From positions 4,278,001-4,342,000 of the forward strand of contig NZ_CP027858.1 in the NCBI RefSeq assembly GCF_005519465.1: a DNA stretch of 64,000 bases, read 5' to 3'. Origin of the DNA: Streptomyces clavuligerus (GTDB lineage Bacteria > Actinomycetota > Actinomycetes > Streptomycetales > Streptomycetaceae). Of the stretch, positions 37,105 to 45,474 are shown one piece after another (the first letter of the stretch is position 1; each line of letters begins with the position of its first letter). A model generated the notes under the pieces. It made no database searches. It was given only the letters and a program-made list of their open reading frames with translations, and was not told the origin of the DNA. Position numbers and translations under genes: made by a program.

Positions 37105-38001
37105 GTGACCACGCACGCACCGCAGACGACGCGGTCGGTGACGCTGCCGACCTCGCTGGACGAGGCCGTGGCGGCCCTGACCGCCATGCCCGCCGCCGTG
37201 CCCATCGCGGGCGGCACGGACCTCATGGTGGCCGTCAACAAGGGCCGGTTGCGCCCGGCCGGACTCGTCGGACTGAGCCGGATCAGTGAGATCCGCGGCT
37301 GGCGTTACCAGGACGGCCACGCCCTCCTCGGCGCCGGGCTCACCCACGCGCGCATGGGACGCCCCGACTTCGCCGCCCTCATCCCCGCGCTGGCCGCGTC
37401 CGCGCGCGCCGCGGGACCCCCGCAGATCCGCAACGCGGGCACCCTGGGCGGCAATATCGCCTCCTCCGCGCCGACCGGCGACACGCTGCCGGTGCTGGCC
37501 GCGCTGGAGGCCGACCTCATCATCGCCGGACCCGGCGGGGCGCGCCGCGAGATCCCCGTCGCCCAGCTCCTCGCCGGGCGCGACATGCTGGCGCCCGCCG
37601 AGCTGATCGGCTACGTCCGGGTACCGCTGCTGCACGCGCCCCAGGTCTTCCTCAAGGCCACCGGGCGCACCGGCCCCGGGCGGGCCACCGCGTCGGTGGC
37701 CGTCGTGCTCGACCCGGCGCGGCGCGGGGTGCGCTGCGCGGTGGGCGCGATCGCGCCGATGCCGCTGCGGCCCCTGGAGGCCGAGCAGTGGATCGCCTCG
37801 TACATCGACTGGGACGGCGAGCGCGGGCTCGCGGGGGAGGCGCTGGTGGCCTTCGGCGAGTACGTCGCCGCCGCGTGCATCCCGGACCCGCCGCCCGCCC
37901 CGGCGGGGATGGAACAGCCCGTTCACCCACCGGCCGTACTGCATCTGCGGCGCACGGTCGCCGCGCTGGCCCGGCGTGCGCTGGGGAGGGCGCTGTCATG
38001 A
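37105..38001 (+). CDS. FAD-binding subunit of a xanthine dehydrogenase-like complex
   Basis: A 298-aa protein of the CoxM/XdhB flavoprotein family that normally passes electrons from the iron-sulfur subunit to the final acceptor. GTG 37105 follows GAAGGGG. The FAD pyrophosphate loops are recognisable: VPIAGGTDLMVAVNKG near 32-47 and AGPPQIRNAGTLGGNIASSAPTGDTLPVL near 104-132. Its stop overlaps the start of the Fe-S gene (ATGA), and the order FAD, Fe-S, Mo matches coxM-coxS-coxL. The substrate is unknown. No XdhC-type maturation gene follows. Confidence 0.92.
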   Translation: MTTHAPQTTRSVTLPTSLDEAVAALTAMPAAVPIAGGTDLMVAVNKGRLRPAGLVGLSRISEIRGWRYQDGHALLGAGLTHARMGRPDFAALIPALAASARAAGPPQIRNAGTLGGNIASSAPTGDTLPVLAALEADLIIAGPGGARREIPVAQLLAGRDMLAPAELIGYVRVPLLHAPQVFLKATGRTGPGRATASVAVVLDPARRGVRCAVGAIAPMPLRPLEAEQWIASYIDWDGERGLAGEALVAFGEYVAAACIPDPPPAPAGMEQPVHPPAVLHLRRTVAALARRALGRALS

Positions 38002-40229
38002 GCGACGAGACCAACCCGCAGGGGGCCCGGCAGGCCCCCCAGCAGCCCCAGGGGGAGGGGCACCCGGCACCGCACGGCGTCTGGCAGCCGACCCCGCAGG
38101 GCGAGTACGACTACGACGCCACGGCCTTCGTCCAGTTGCCGCCCGAGGAACTGCTGGGCGCCGCCGCGCCGCTGGAGGCACCGGGGCACGACTTCGTCCC
38201 GCCGATGATCCTGCCGCTGACCCCGGCGGCCGAGCCGCAGGTGCCCGCCGAGTGGCGGGTTCCGCACGACACCGGGCAGCTCCCGGCCCACCCGGGCCAG
38301 GGCTGGCCCGAGCCCGCCGACCACCACCGCGCGGGTGAGCCGCACCCGATGGCGCAGCACGGCGCGGAGGTCCACGGGGTGGGCCCGCACGCGACCGACG
38401 GCCACGGGCTCTCGGTGCACACGGCCGACGGCCACGGTCTGCCGGTGCATGCGGCCGCGGACGGACCCGGGCCGCGGGGCGACGGCGCGGGCGGCCGGGG
38501 GACGGCGCTCCACGGGGCCCCCGGGGTCAACGGGGTCAACGGGGTTCCGGTGGCCCTTCCGTACGGCACCGACGGCCACGGTGCGCCGGTGCACGGCGCC
38601 GGGGCGGAGGCCGGGGACCCGAACGCCACCGAGCAGTGGCTCTTCCCCGAGGCGGTGCAGCAGCAGGCCGCCGACACGGCGGACATGACCGGACAGTGGA
38701 CCATCCCCGTGGCCCGCGGTGACCTCCCGGACGAGACCGGCGAGTTCACCACCTCCATGCTGAAGGAGCAGTGGAACACGGCGCCCACCACGCTGCCGGG
38801 GGGCGCCGCCGCCCCCTGGACGGTGGAGCGCCCGACTCCCGCACCCGTGGTACCGGCCGCCGTGCCGCCGCCCCCGGCCGCCGCCGTGCCGACCGCTCCC
38901 GACGGGACGGTCGAGGCGGTCGAGGCCGCTGTGGCGAGCCCGGTGGCACCGGTGGCGCCCCCGCCCGGGGAACCGGCACGGACCCACGCCGCCCCGGCCC
39001 CGGCACCCGCCCCGGCGGCACCCGCCGCGCACCCCGGAACGCCGGTCGCGCACGAGCCCGTCCCGCCGTCGCCGGAGCCCCTGCCGGAGCCCCACGCACA
39101 GCCCCACACCCAGCCGGAGAACCAGCCGGAGGCACAGGCCCCGGTGGCCGCCGGGCCGGAGCCCGTCCCCGTCCCCGTTCACGTCCCCGCCGTTCCCGTT
39201 CCCGTTCCCGTTCCCGACGGGTACGAGCACGGGCGGGAACAGGAGGCCGTGTCCGCTCAGACGGAGGCGGCCGAGGCACGCGACACCACCGGGACCGCCG
39301 AGGTCCTGGAGGCACCTGAGGCCGTCGAGGCGGAAGCCGTCGGGACGGCCGACACCGAAGAGGTCCCGGCACACCGGCCGCACCCCGCTCCGTACGAGGC
39401 CGCTCACGAGCCCGGTCCCGTCGCGCCGCCCGACGCGTCCGCCGTGCCCGACGCGACCGATGCGGCCGAGGACTTCGGCGACCCGGCGGCCGTCGCCCCC
39501 GTCCCCCCGGAGGCCGCCCCGGACGCGGACCGCCCCCAGGTCCCGGCGCAGGCACCCGACCCGGCCGCGGCCGTCGCGGGACCGCCCTCCGCCCAGGCCC
39601 AGGAACACCCGCTGACCTCCTACGTCCTGCGGGTCAACGGCGCCGAGTGCTCCGTCACCGACGCCTGGATCGGGGAGTCCCTGCTCTATGTCCTGCGGGA
39701 GCGCCTGGGCCTCGCCGGTGCCAAGGACGGCTGCTCGCAGGGCGAGTGCGGCGCCTGCAACGTCCAGGTCGACGGGCGGCTCGTCGCCTCCTGCCTGGTG
39801 CCCGCCGCGACCACGGCGGGCTCCGAGGTCCGCACCGTCGAGGGACTCGCCGCGGGCGGCGAACCCTCCGACGTCCAGCGGGCGCTGGCCGCCTGCGGAG
39901 CCGTCCAGTGCGGCTTCTGCGTCCCCGGCATGGCGATGACCGTCCATGACCTCCTGGAGGGCAACCACAGCCCCACCGAGCTGGAGACCCGCCAGGCCCT
40001 CTGCGGCAACCTCTGCCGCTGCTCCGGCTACCGCGGGGTGCTCGACGCCGTCAGCCAGGTCGTCGCCGAGCGCGAGGCGTCCGCCGCCACGGCGGAAGCG
40101 GCGGCGGAGGCGGCGGAGGGAAGCGCCGGGGCCCCCGCCACCCCCCTCCCGGATGCCCGCATTCCGCACCAGGCGCCCCCCGGCGCCGGTAGTGTGCAGC
40201 CCCACCCGCACGACGGAGGCATGGCGTGA
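37998..40229 (+). CDS. [2Fe-2S] subunit of the complex with a giant disordered N-terminal extension
   Basis: A 743-aa protein in which only about residues 541-715 are the usual 170-residue XdhC/CoxS-type iron-sulfur subunit. The plant-ferredoxin cluster is carried by Cys579, 584, 587 and 599 (CX4CX2CX11C). The second, helical cluster domain has CGFC near 638 and CGNLCRC near 670, so both clusters should form. The preceding 540 residues are Pro/Ala/His/Glu-rich and look disordered, with repeats such as ATDGHGLSVHTADGHGLPVH and runs of VPVPVPV. The frame is continuous without stop and shares GC3 bias with the rest, so this is a real fusion rather than a misread start. ATG 37998 overlaps the upstream stop. 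Confidence 0.88.
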   Translation: MSDETNPQGARQAPQQPQGEGHPAPHGVWQPTPQGEYDYDATAFVQLPPEELLGAAAPLEAPGHDFVPPMILPLTPAAEPQVPAEWRVPHDTGQLPAHPGQGWPEPADHHRAGEPHPMAQHGAEVHGVGPHATDGHGLSVHTADGHGLPVHAAADGPGPRGDGAGGRGTALHGAPGVNGVNGVPVALPYGTDGHGAPVHGAGAEAGDPNATEQWLFPEAVQQQAADTADMTGQWTIPVARGDLPDETGEFTTSMLKEQWNTAPTTLPGGAAAPWTVERPTPAPVVPAAVPPPPAAAVPTAPDGTVEAVEAAVASPVAPVAPPPGEPARTHAAPAPAPAPAAPAAHPGTPVAHEPVPPSPEPLPEPHAQPHTQPENQPEAQAPVAAGPEPVPVPVHVPAVPVPVPVPDGYEHGREQEAVSAQTEAAEARDTTGTAEVLEAPEAVEAEAVGTADTEEVPAHRPHPAPYEAAHEPGPVAPPDASAVPDATDAAEDFGDPAAVAPVPPEAAPDADRPQVPAQAPDPAAAVAGPPSAQAQEHPLTSYVLRVNGAECSVTDAWIGESLLYVLRERLGLAGAKDGCSQGECGACNVQVDGRLVASCLVPAATTAGSEVRTVEGLAAGGEPSDVQRALAACGAVQCGFCVPGMAMTVHDLLEGNHSPTELETRQALCGNLCRCSGYRGVLDAVSQVVAEREASAATAEAAAEAAEGSAGAPATPLPDARIPHQAPPGAGSVQPHPHDGGMA

Positions 40230-42544
40230 CCAACGACGCGGCCACCACCGCGACGACCCGGACGGCTCCCCCCCATCCCCTGCCGGAGGAGCCCGCCCAC
40301 GGACTCGGGGTCTCCCTCCCCGCGGCCGACGCCCGGGCCAAGACCGAGGGCACCTTCCCGTACGCCTCCGACCTGTGGGCCGAGGGCCTGCTGTGGGCCG
40401 CCATACTGCGGTCGCCGCACCCCCACGCCCGGATCACCGCCATCGACACCTCCGGCGCGCTGGAGATGCCGGGGGTCCGCGCGGTCGTCACCCACGAGGA
40501 CGTCCCCGGCGACCGCTGCTACGGCAGGCGGATCGCCGACCGGCCCGTCTTCGCCTCCGACCTGGTGCGCCACCACGGCGAGGCGATCGCCGCCGTCGCC
40601 GCCGAACACCCCGACACCGCCCGGCTCGCCGCCGCCGCCATCACCGTCGAGTACGAGGTGCTGGAGCCGGTCACCGACCCCGAGCAGTCCTTCGCCGCCG
40701 AACCGCTCCACCCGGACGGCAACCTCGTCCGCCATATCCCGCTGAGCTACGGCGACCCCGACCTCACCGGCGATGTCGTGGTCGAGGGCCTGTACCGCGT
40801 CGGCCGCCAGGACCCCGCGCCCATCGGGGCCGAGGCCGGGCTCGCGGTGCCCCGCCCGGACGGCGGCGTCGAGCTGTACGTCGCCTCCACCGACCCGCAC
40901 ACCGACCGCGATCTGGCCGCCGCCTGCTACGGGCTGGAGCCCGAGCGGGTGAAGGTCGTGGTGACCGGCGTGCCCGGCGCCACCGGCGACCGCGAGGAGC
41001 ACGGCTTCCACCTTCCCCTGGGGCTGCTGGCGCTGCGCACCGGCTGCCCCGTCAAGCTGACCGCCACCCGCGAGGAGTCCTTTCTCGGCCACTCGCACCG
41101 CCATCCGGCGCTGCTGCGCTACCGCCACCACGCGGACACCGAGGGCCGGCTGCTCAAGGTCGAGGCACAGCTCCTGCTGGACGCGGGCGCGTACGCGGAC
41201 ACCTCCGCCGAGTCGCTGGCCGCCGCCGTCGCCTTCGCCTGCGGCCCCTATGTGGTCCCGCACGCCTTCATCGAGGGCTGGGCGGTCCGCACCAACAACC
41301 CCCCCTCCGGCCATATGCGGGGCGAGGGCGCGATGCAGGTGTGCGCCGCGTACGAGGCCCAGATGGACAAGCTCGCCGCGAAGCTGGGGCTCGACCCCGT
41401 GGAGCTGCGGCTGCGCAATGCGCTGGCGACCGGGGACATCCTCCCCACCGGCCAGACCGTGACCTGCCCCGCCCCGGTGGCCGAACTGCTGGAGGCTGTA
41501 CGGGACTTCCCGCTGCCGCCGCTGCCCAAGGACTCGCCCGAGGACGACTGGCTGCTGCCGGGCGGCCCGGAGGGCGCGGGCGAGCCCGGCGCGGTCCGCC
41601 GGGGCGTCGGCTACGCGCTGGGCATGGTCCATATGCTCGGCGCCGAGGGGGCCGACGAGGTCTCCACGGCCACCGTCAAGGTCCACGACGGCATGGCCAC
41701 GGTGATCTGTGCGGCCGTCGAGACCGGCCAGGGCTTCACGACGCTCGCCCGGCAGATCGTCCAGGAGACCCTGGGCATCGACGAGGTGCACGTCGCCGCC
41801 GTCGACACCGATCAGCCCCCGGCGGGGCCCGCCGCCCACGGCCGGCACACCTGGGTCTCCGGCGGCGCGGTCGAACGGGCCGCGAAGATGGTCCGGACGC
41901 AACTGCTCCAGCCGCTGGCGCACAAGTTCGGGATGTCGACCGAGCTGCTCCAGATCACCGACGGCAAGATCACCTCGTATGACGGGGTGCTCTCCACGAC
42001 CGTCATGGAGGCGATGGACGGCAAGGAGCTGTGGGCGACCGCACAGTGCCGTCCGCACCCCACCGAGCCGCTGGACGAGAACGGCCAGGGCGACGCCTTC
42101 GTGGGGATGGCGTTCTGCGCCGTCCGCGCGGTGGTCGACGTGGACATCGAGCTGGGGTCGATCCGGGTGGTCGAGATGGCGGTGGCCCAGGACGTGGGGC
42201 GGGTGCTCAACCCGGCGCAGCTCGCCGCGCGGATCGAGGCGGGCGTCACCCTCGGGGTCGGCACCGCGCTCACGGAGAACCTGCGGACCGCGCGCGGAGT
42301 GGTCCGGCACCCGGACCTGACCGGGTACGCCCTGCCGACCGCGCTGGACGCGCCCGACATCCGCATCGTGAAGCTGGTGGAGGAGCGGGACGTCGTCGCC
42401 CCCTTCGGCGCGAAGGCGGCGAGCGCCGTGCCCGTGGTGACGTCCCCGGCGGCGGTCGCGTCGGCGGTGCGGGCCGCGACGGGGCGCCCGGTCAACCGGC
42501 TGCCGATCCGGCCGCAGGCGGCGGTCGCGCCGCCGACGGTCTGA
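40226..42544 (+). CDS. Molybdopterin-binding subunit, xanthine dehydrogenase-like, with degenerate active site
   Basis: A 772-aa member of the XDH/aldehyde oxidase large-subunit family. GTG 40226 overlaps the upstream stop and follows GGAGG. Domain order is normal: an alpha/beta hammerhead (GVRAVVTHEDVPGDRCYG) at about 30-150, then the Mo-binding halves. Several family motifs are altered. The cofactor loop usually GGGFGGK is GATGDREEHG near 251, and the C-terminal catalytic Glu motif, usually GAKGVGEP, is GAKAASAVP near 728. RGEGAMQ near 370 and ETGQGFTTLARQI near 500 are close to normal. Electron transfer partners are intact, so the complex may bind cofactor in a different way, or act on something other than a purine or aldehyde. 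Activity cannot be inferred. Confidence 0.85.
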   Translation: MTNDAATTATTRTAPPHPLPEEPAHGLGVSLPAADARAKTEGTFPYASDLWAEGLLWAAILRSPHPHARITAIDTSGALEMPGVRAVVTHEDVPGDRCYGRRIADRPVFASDLVRHHGEAIAAVAAEHPDTARLAAAAITVEYEVLEPVTDPEQSFAAEPLHPDGNLVRHIPLSYGDPDLTGDVVVEGLYRVGRQDPAPIGAEAGLAVPRPDGGVELYVASTDPHTDRDLAAACYGLEPERVKVVVTGVPGATGDREEHGFHLPLGLLALRTGCPVKLTATREESFLGHSHRHPALLRYRHHADTEGRLLKVEAQLLLDAGAYADTSAESLAAAVAFACGPYVVPHAFIEGWAVRTNNPPSGHMRGEGAMQVCAAYEAQMDKLAAKLGLDPVELRLRNALATGDILPTGQTVTCPAPVAELLEAVRDFPLPPLPKDSPEDDWLLPGGPEGAGEPGAVRRGVGYALGMVHMLGAEGADEVSTATVKVHDGMATVICAAVETGQGFTTLARQIVQETLGIDEVHVAAVDTDQPPAGPAAHGRHTWVSGGAVERAAKMVRTQLLQPLAHKFGMSTELLQITDGKITSYDGVLSTTVMEAMDGKELWATAQCRPHPTEPLDENGQGDAFVGMAFCAVRAVVDVDIELGSIRVVEMAVAQDVGRVLNPAQLAARIEAGVTLGVGTALTENLRTARGVVRHPDLTGYALPTALDAPDIRIVKLVEERDVVAPFGAKAASAVPVVTSPAAVASAVRAATGRPVNRLPIRPQAAVAPPTV

Positions 42545-42651
42545 GCTGCGGGCGTCCTGCCGGACGGCCGTGCGCCGGTTCGCGGCGGCGGTTCGCCGGG
42601 CGGGTTCACCCGCCGGTGGGAAACGGGGCGACGCGAGGGGGCATTCGCCCG

Positions 42652-42657
42652 TAGCGT
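42652..42657 (+). promoter_or_regulatory. -10 element before the P-loop kinase gene
   Basis: TAGCGT ends 6 nt before ATG 42664, with no Shine-Dalgarno between, so a leaderless mRNA is likely. Confidence 0.45.
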
Positions 42658-42663
42658 CGCCCC

Positions 42664-43227
42664 ATGAGCGCGCTCGTGGGACCGAACCCCGCCGGACCGG
42701 GCCCCGCTGTCGTTCTGATCACGGGCGTCATGGCCGCGGGGAAGTCGACCGTCGCGCAGGCCCTCGCCGAACGCCTGCCGAGGTCCGCGCATGTCCGGGG
42801 GGACGCCTTCCGCCGGATGACGGTCTCCGGCCGGGTGGAGATGGGCTCCCCGGACGAGGCGGAGGCACTGGCCCAGCTACGGCTGCGGTACCGGCTGTCG
42901 GCGTCCGCCGCCGACACCTACGCCGCCGCGGGCTGGACGGCGGTGGTCCAGGACATCGTGATCGGCGCCGAGCTGCCCGCGTATCTCGCCCTGGTGCGGA
43001 CCCGCCCGCGTTACGCGGTCGTCCTGGCGCCGTCCGCGTCGGCCGTGCGCGCACGGGAGTCCGCCCGCGCCAAGACGGGCTACTCGGCGACGACGACGGT
43101 GGACCACCTGGACCGCGTCCTCCGCGAGGAGACCCCGCGCGTCGGCCTCTGGCTGGACACCTCGTACCGGACCCCCGAGGAGACGGTGGACACGATCCTC
43201 GCGCGCCTGCCGGAGGCCCGCGTCTGA
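42664..43227 (+). CDS. P-loop phosphotransferase (AAA/CPT-like kinase)
   Basis: A 187-aa cytoplasmic nucleotide-binding protein. The Walker A motif GVMAAGKST lies at about 21-29 and is followed by HVRGDAFRRM, where Asp probably binds the substrate, as in chloramphenicol phosphotransferase-like and gluconate kinase-like enzymes. A lid region with RARESARAKTGYSATTTVDHLDR is rich in Arg. The length is right for a small-molecule kinase. The substrate is unknown and neighbours give no clue; the upstream XDH-like genes are on the same strand 119 nt away, but a -10 box in between suggests separate expression. Confidence 0.8.
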   Translation: MSALVGPNPAGPGPAVVLITGVMAAGKSTVAQALAERLPRSAHVRGDAFRRMTVSGRVEMGSPDEAEALAQLRLRYRLSASAADTYAAAGWTAVVQDIVIGAELPAYLALVRTRPRYAVVLAPSASAVRARESARAKTGYSATTTVDHLDRVLREETPRVGLWLDTSYRTPEETVDTILARLPEARV

Positions 43228-43238
43228 CCGGCTGCGGC

Positions 43239-43272
43239 CGGTCCCCGGCCGGTCCCCGGCCGGTCCCCGGCC
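43239..43272. repeat. Short tandem repeat GGCCGGTCCCC
   Basis: Three uninterrupted copies of the 11-bp unit GGCCGGTCCCC directly after the kinase gene, followed by GCGGGCG and GCGGGGAC near-repeats up to about 43322. Probably slippage-grown spacer. Confidence 0.75.
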
Positions 43273-43378
43273 GGGAGCACGCGGGCGGACGCGGGCGGGC
43301 GCGGGGACGCGGGGACGCGGGGCTGGGCACGGACAACGGGCGGGTGGTGGCTCCGGAGAGCTGCCACCCGCCCGTCCC

Positions 43379-43407
43379 TGGAGGCCGTGACGAGAATCGG
43401 ACTCGTG
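43379..43407 (-). repeat. Duplicated 3' end of tRNA-Cys (candidate att-site scar)
   Basis: These 29 nt match 43480-43508 in 28 of 29 positions. The copy covers the CCA, discriminator, acceptor 3' strand and T-arm of the intact tRNA-Cys, and similarity stops abruptly there. The one difference changes the invariant T-loop TTC to TCC on the tRNA strand, so the copy is not a working tRNA. Integrative elements of actinomycetes commonly use and duplicate tRNA 3' ends; here the two copies are 101 bp apart with no gene between. Confidence 0.75.
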
Positions 43408-43479
43408 CTGTGCTGACCCGGGGGGCCACCCCCGGACCCCCGGTCGGGGGCTCATGGGGTGGGGCCGGTCGGTGGACCG

Positions 43480-43554
43480 TGGAGGCCGTGACGAGAATCG
43501 AACTCGTGTAACTCGCTTTGCAGGCGAGTCCCTGAACCACTCGGGCACACGGCC
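43480..43554 (-). tRNA. tRNA-Cys (anticodon GCA)
   Basis: Read on the minus strand: acceptor GGCCGTG pairs with CACGGCC (7 bp), D-arm CCC/GGG, anticodon arm CTCGC-CTGCAAA-GCGAG with anticodon GCA, T-arm ACGAG-TTCGATT-CTCGT, discriminator T (typical of tRNA-Cys) and an encoded CCA. Without CCA the gene is 43483-43554. The T-arm and acceptor 3' half are duplicated about 100 bp downstream. Confidence 0.95.
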
Positions 43555-43737
43555 GTGTGCTGTGCAGTGATCCGACCGTAGGCGGCGGGCGGCGGGCGGT
43601 TCAAGGGAGCGTCGGGGCGTGCCATGCGACTGACATACGCCCGCCATACGCCGTTCACAGTCGTACGACCAAGGGACCAGCCGGTACCCCGCCCAGCGAC
43701 AGGCCCCATATTCGTCCATGCCCCTTACTCTTGGGCC

Positions 43738-45243
43738 ATGAGTGCCCCCGAGTCCCGTGACACCGACGTCACCTCACCCCCGTCCCCGACCCCCGAGCAC
43801 CCCTCCATATCCCGGCCCGCTCCCCGCGCGCTCCGCCCCGACGAGGAGTCCGGGGGCGGCATCCTGGGGCGCACTTATCGCGCGCTGAGCATCGGGACCG
43901 TCGCCGTCGTGCTGCTGATCGCCTTCGAGGCCACCGCCGTCGGGACCGCGATGCCCGTCGCCGCGCGGGAGCTGGACGGCATCGGGCTGTACGCGTTCGC
44001 CTTCTCCTCGTACTTCACGACCAGCCTCTTCGCGATGGTGCTCGCGGGCCAGTGGGCCGACCGGGACGGGCCGCTGCGGCCCCTGACCGCGGGAATCCTG
44101 GCGTTCGCCGCGGGGCTGCTGCTGTCGGGTACGGCCACGACGATGTGGCTGTTCATCCTGGGGCGGGCGGTCCAGGGCCTCGGCGGCGGGCTGGTGATCG
44201 TCTCCCTCTATGTGGTGATCGGACGCGCCTACCCGGAGCGGCTGCGGCCCGGGATCATGGCCGCGTTCGCCGCGAGCTGGGTCATCCCGTCCATCGTGGG
44301 TCCGCTGATCTCCGGCGCGGTGACCCAGGAGCTGGGCTGGCGCTGGGTCTTCAACGGGACCCCTGTCCTGGTGGCCCTCCCGCTGGCGCTCGCGCTGCCC
44401 GCGATCCGGCGCATGGCCTCCGGGCCCGCCGACCCCACCGCGCCCCGGACGGCGTTCGACGCCCGGCGGATACGGCTCGCCCTCGGCATCTCGGTGGGCG
44501 TGGGGCTGCTCCAGTACGCCGCCCAGGACCTGGCCTGGCTGTCGATGCTCCCCGCCGCGGCGGGCGCGGCCCTGCTGGTGCCCGTCGTGCTGGGGCTGCT
44601 GCCCCAGGGCACCTGGCGCGCCGCGCGGGGGCTGCCGTCGGTGGTGCTGCTGCGCGGTATGGCCGCCGGGTCCTTCGTCGCGGCGGAGTCGTTCGTCCCG
44701 CTGATGCTGGTCACTCAGCGCGGGCTGTCGCCGACGCTGGCGGGGCTGTCGATCGGCGTCGGCGGGGTGACCTGGGCGATGGGCTCGTTCCTCCAGTCCA
44801 GGCCGCGGATGGAGCCGCACCGGGAGCGGCTGATGGTCATCGGCATGCTGCTGAACACGGCGGCGATCGCGACCCTGCCGACCGTGCTGATCGACGCGGT
44901 CCCGGTGTGGATCGTGGGTGTGGCGTGGGCGTCCGGCTGCTTCGGCCTGGGCATGGTGATCGCCTCGACCAGCGTGCTGCTGCTGAAGCTCTCCGCCCCC
45001 GAGGAGGCGGGCTCGAACTCGGCCGCCCTCCAGATCTCGGACGGCCTCTCCAACGTCCTCCTGCTGGCCGCGGGCGGCGCCGCCTTCGCCGCCCTGGGCG
45101 GCGGCTCGATCGCGGGCCACACCGCGTCGGGCGGGTCCGCCGCGAACCCCGTGGCCTTCGCCGTCGTCTTCGTCCCGATGGCGGTGGTGGCCCTCGCGGG
45201 CGCGTGGGTGGCGACCCGGCTGCGGACGTCGGAAAAGCTCTGA
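43738..45243 (+). CDS. MFS transporter (multidrug efflux type)
   Basis: A 501-aa membrane protein with some 12-14 segments. ATG 43738 lies 6 nt after the -10-like TACTCT (43726-43731), so the mRNA is probably leaderless. After a 55-residue Pro/Ser-rich tail the first segment begins at about 58 (GTVAVVLLIAFEATAVGTAMPVAARELDG), which carries the drug:H+ antiporter-type pattern. Motif A reads GQWADRDGPLRPL near 101-113, and the fifth-segment region has ASWVIPSIVGPLISGAVTQELGWRWVF, the motif C that marks exporters. The substrate is unknown. No regulator is adjacent. Confidence 0.9.
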   Translation: MSAPESRDTDVTSPPSPTPEHPSISRPAPRALRPDEESGGGILGRTYRALSIGTVAVVLLIAFEATAVGTAMPVAARELDGIGLYAFAFSSYFTTSLFAMVLAGQWADRDGPLRPLTAGILAFAAGLLLSGTATTMWLFILGRAVQGLGGGLVIVSLYVVIGRAYPERLRPGIMAAFAASWVIPSIVGPLISGAVTQELGWRWVFNGTPVLVALPLALALPAIRRMASGPADPTAPRTAFDARRIRLALGISVGVGLLQYAAQDLAWLSMLPAAAGAALLVPVVLGLLPQGTWRAARGLPSVVLLRGMAAGSFVAAESFVPLMLVTQRGLSPTLAGLSIGVGGVTWAMGSFLQSRPRMEPHRERLMVIGMLLNTAAIATLPTVLIDAVPVWIVGVAWASGCFGLGMVIASTSVLLLKLSAPEEAGSNSAALQISDGLSNVLLLAAGGAAFAALGGGSIAGHTASGGSAANPVAFAVVFVPMAVVALAGAWVATRLRTSEKL

Positions 45244-45269
45244 CACCGGGTGGTACCGGGCGGTACCAT
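45240..45269 (+). promoter_or_regulatory. Promoter-operator of the toxin-antitoxin pair
   Basis: CTGACA (45240-45245), 18-nt spacer, TACCAT (45264-45269); the ATG of the antitoxin comes 7 nt later. Two GGTACC palindromes at 45252-45257 and 45262-45267, 10 bp apart and so on the same DNA face, lie in the spacer and the -10 box. This is what is expected for a ribbon-helix-helix antitoxin repressing its own operon. Confidence 0.7.
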
Positions 45270-45276
45270 CGGGTCC

Positions 45277-45474
45277 ATGGCTGGTCTCAATGTGCGATTC
45301 ACCGAGGAAGAGCTCACCGCCCTGCGGGAGCGGGCCGAAGCGGAGGGCCGCAGTATGCAGTCCTTCGCGCACGACGCGGTGATCAGAGCGATCAACGAAC
45401 GCGCGCGGCTGTTCAACGAGGCCGCCGAGCATGTGCTGAGGGCGAGCGAGGAGCTGAACCGGAGGCTCGCCTGA
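45277..45474 (+). CDS. Ribbon-helix-helix antitoxin
   Basis: A 65-aa DNA-binding protein. ATG 45277 begins MAGLNVRFTEEELTALRERA: the short beta strand LNVRF followed by two helices is the Arc/CopG ribbon-helix-helix fold. The C-terminal half (RARLFNEAAEHVLRASEELNRRL) is a single amphipathic helix suited to cover the toxin. The stop codon TGA shares one base with the toxin ATG, so the pair is translationally coupled. The classical Doc partner is Phd; here the antitoxin belongs to a different fold. Confidence 0.88.
   Translation: MAGLNVRFTEEELTALRERAEAEGRSMQSFAHDAVIRAINERARLFNEAAEHVLRASEELNRRLA

Noticed and set aside
43237..43475. CRISPR array
   Set aside because: The short repeats here and at 1587-1660 are head-to-tail tandems without spacers of even length, and no cas genes are present.
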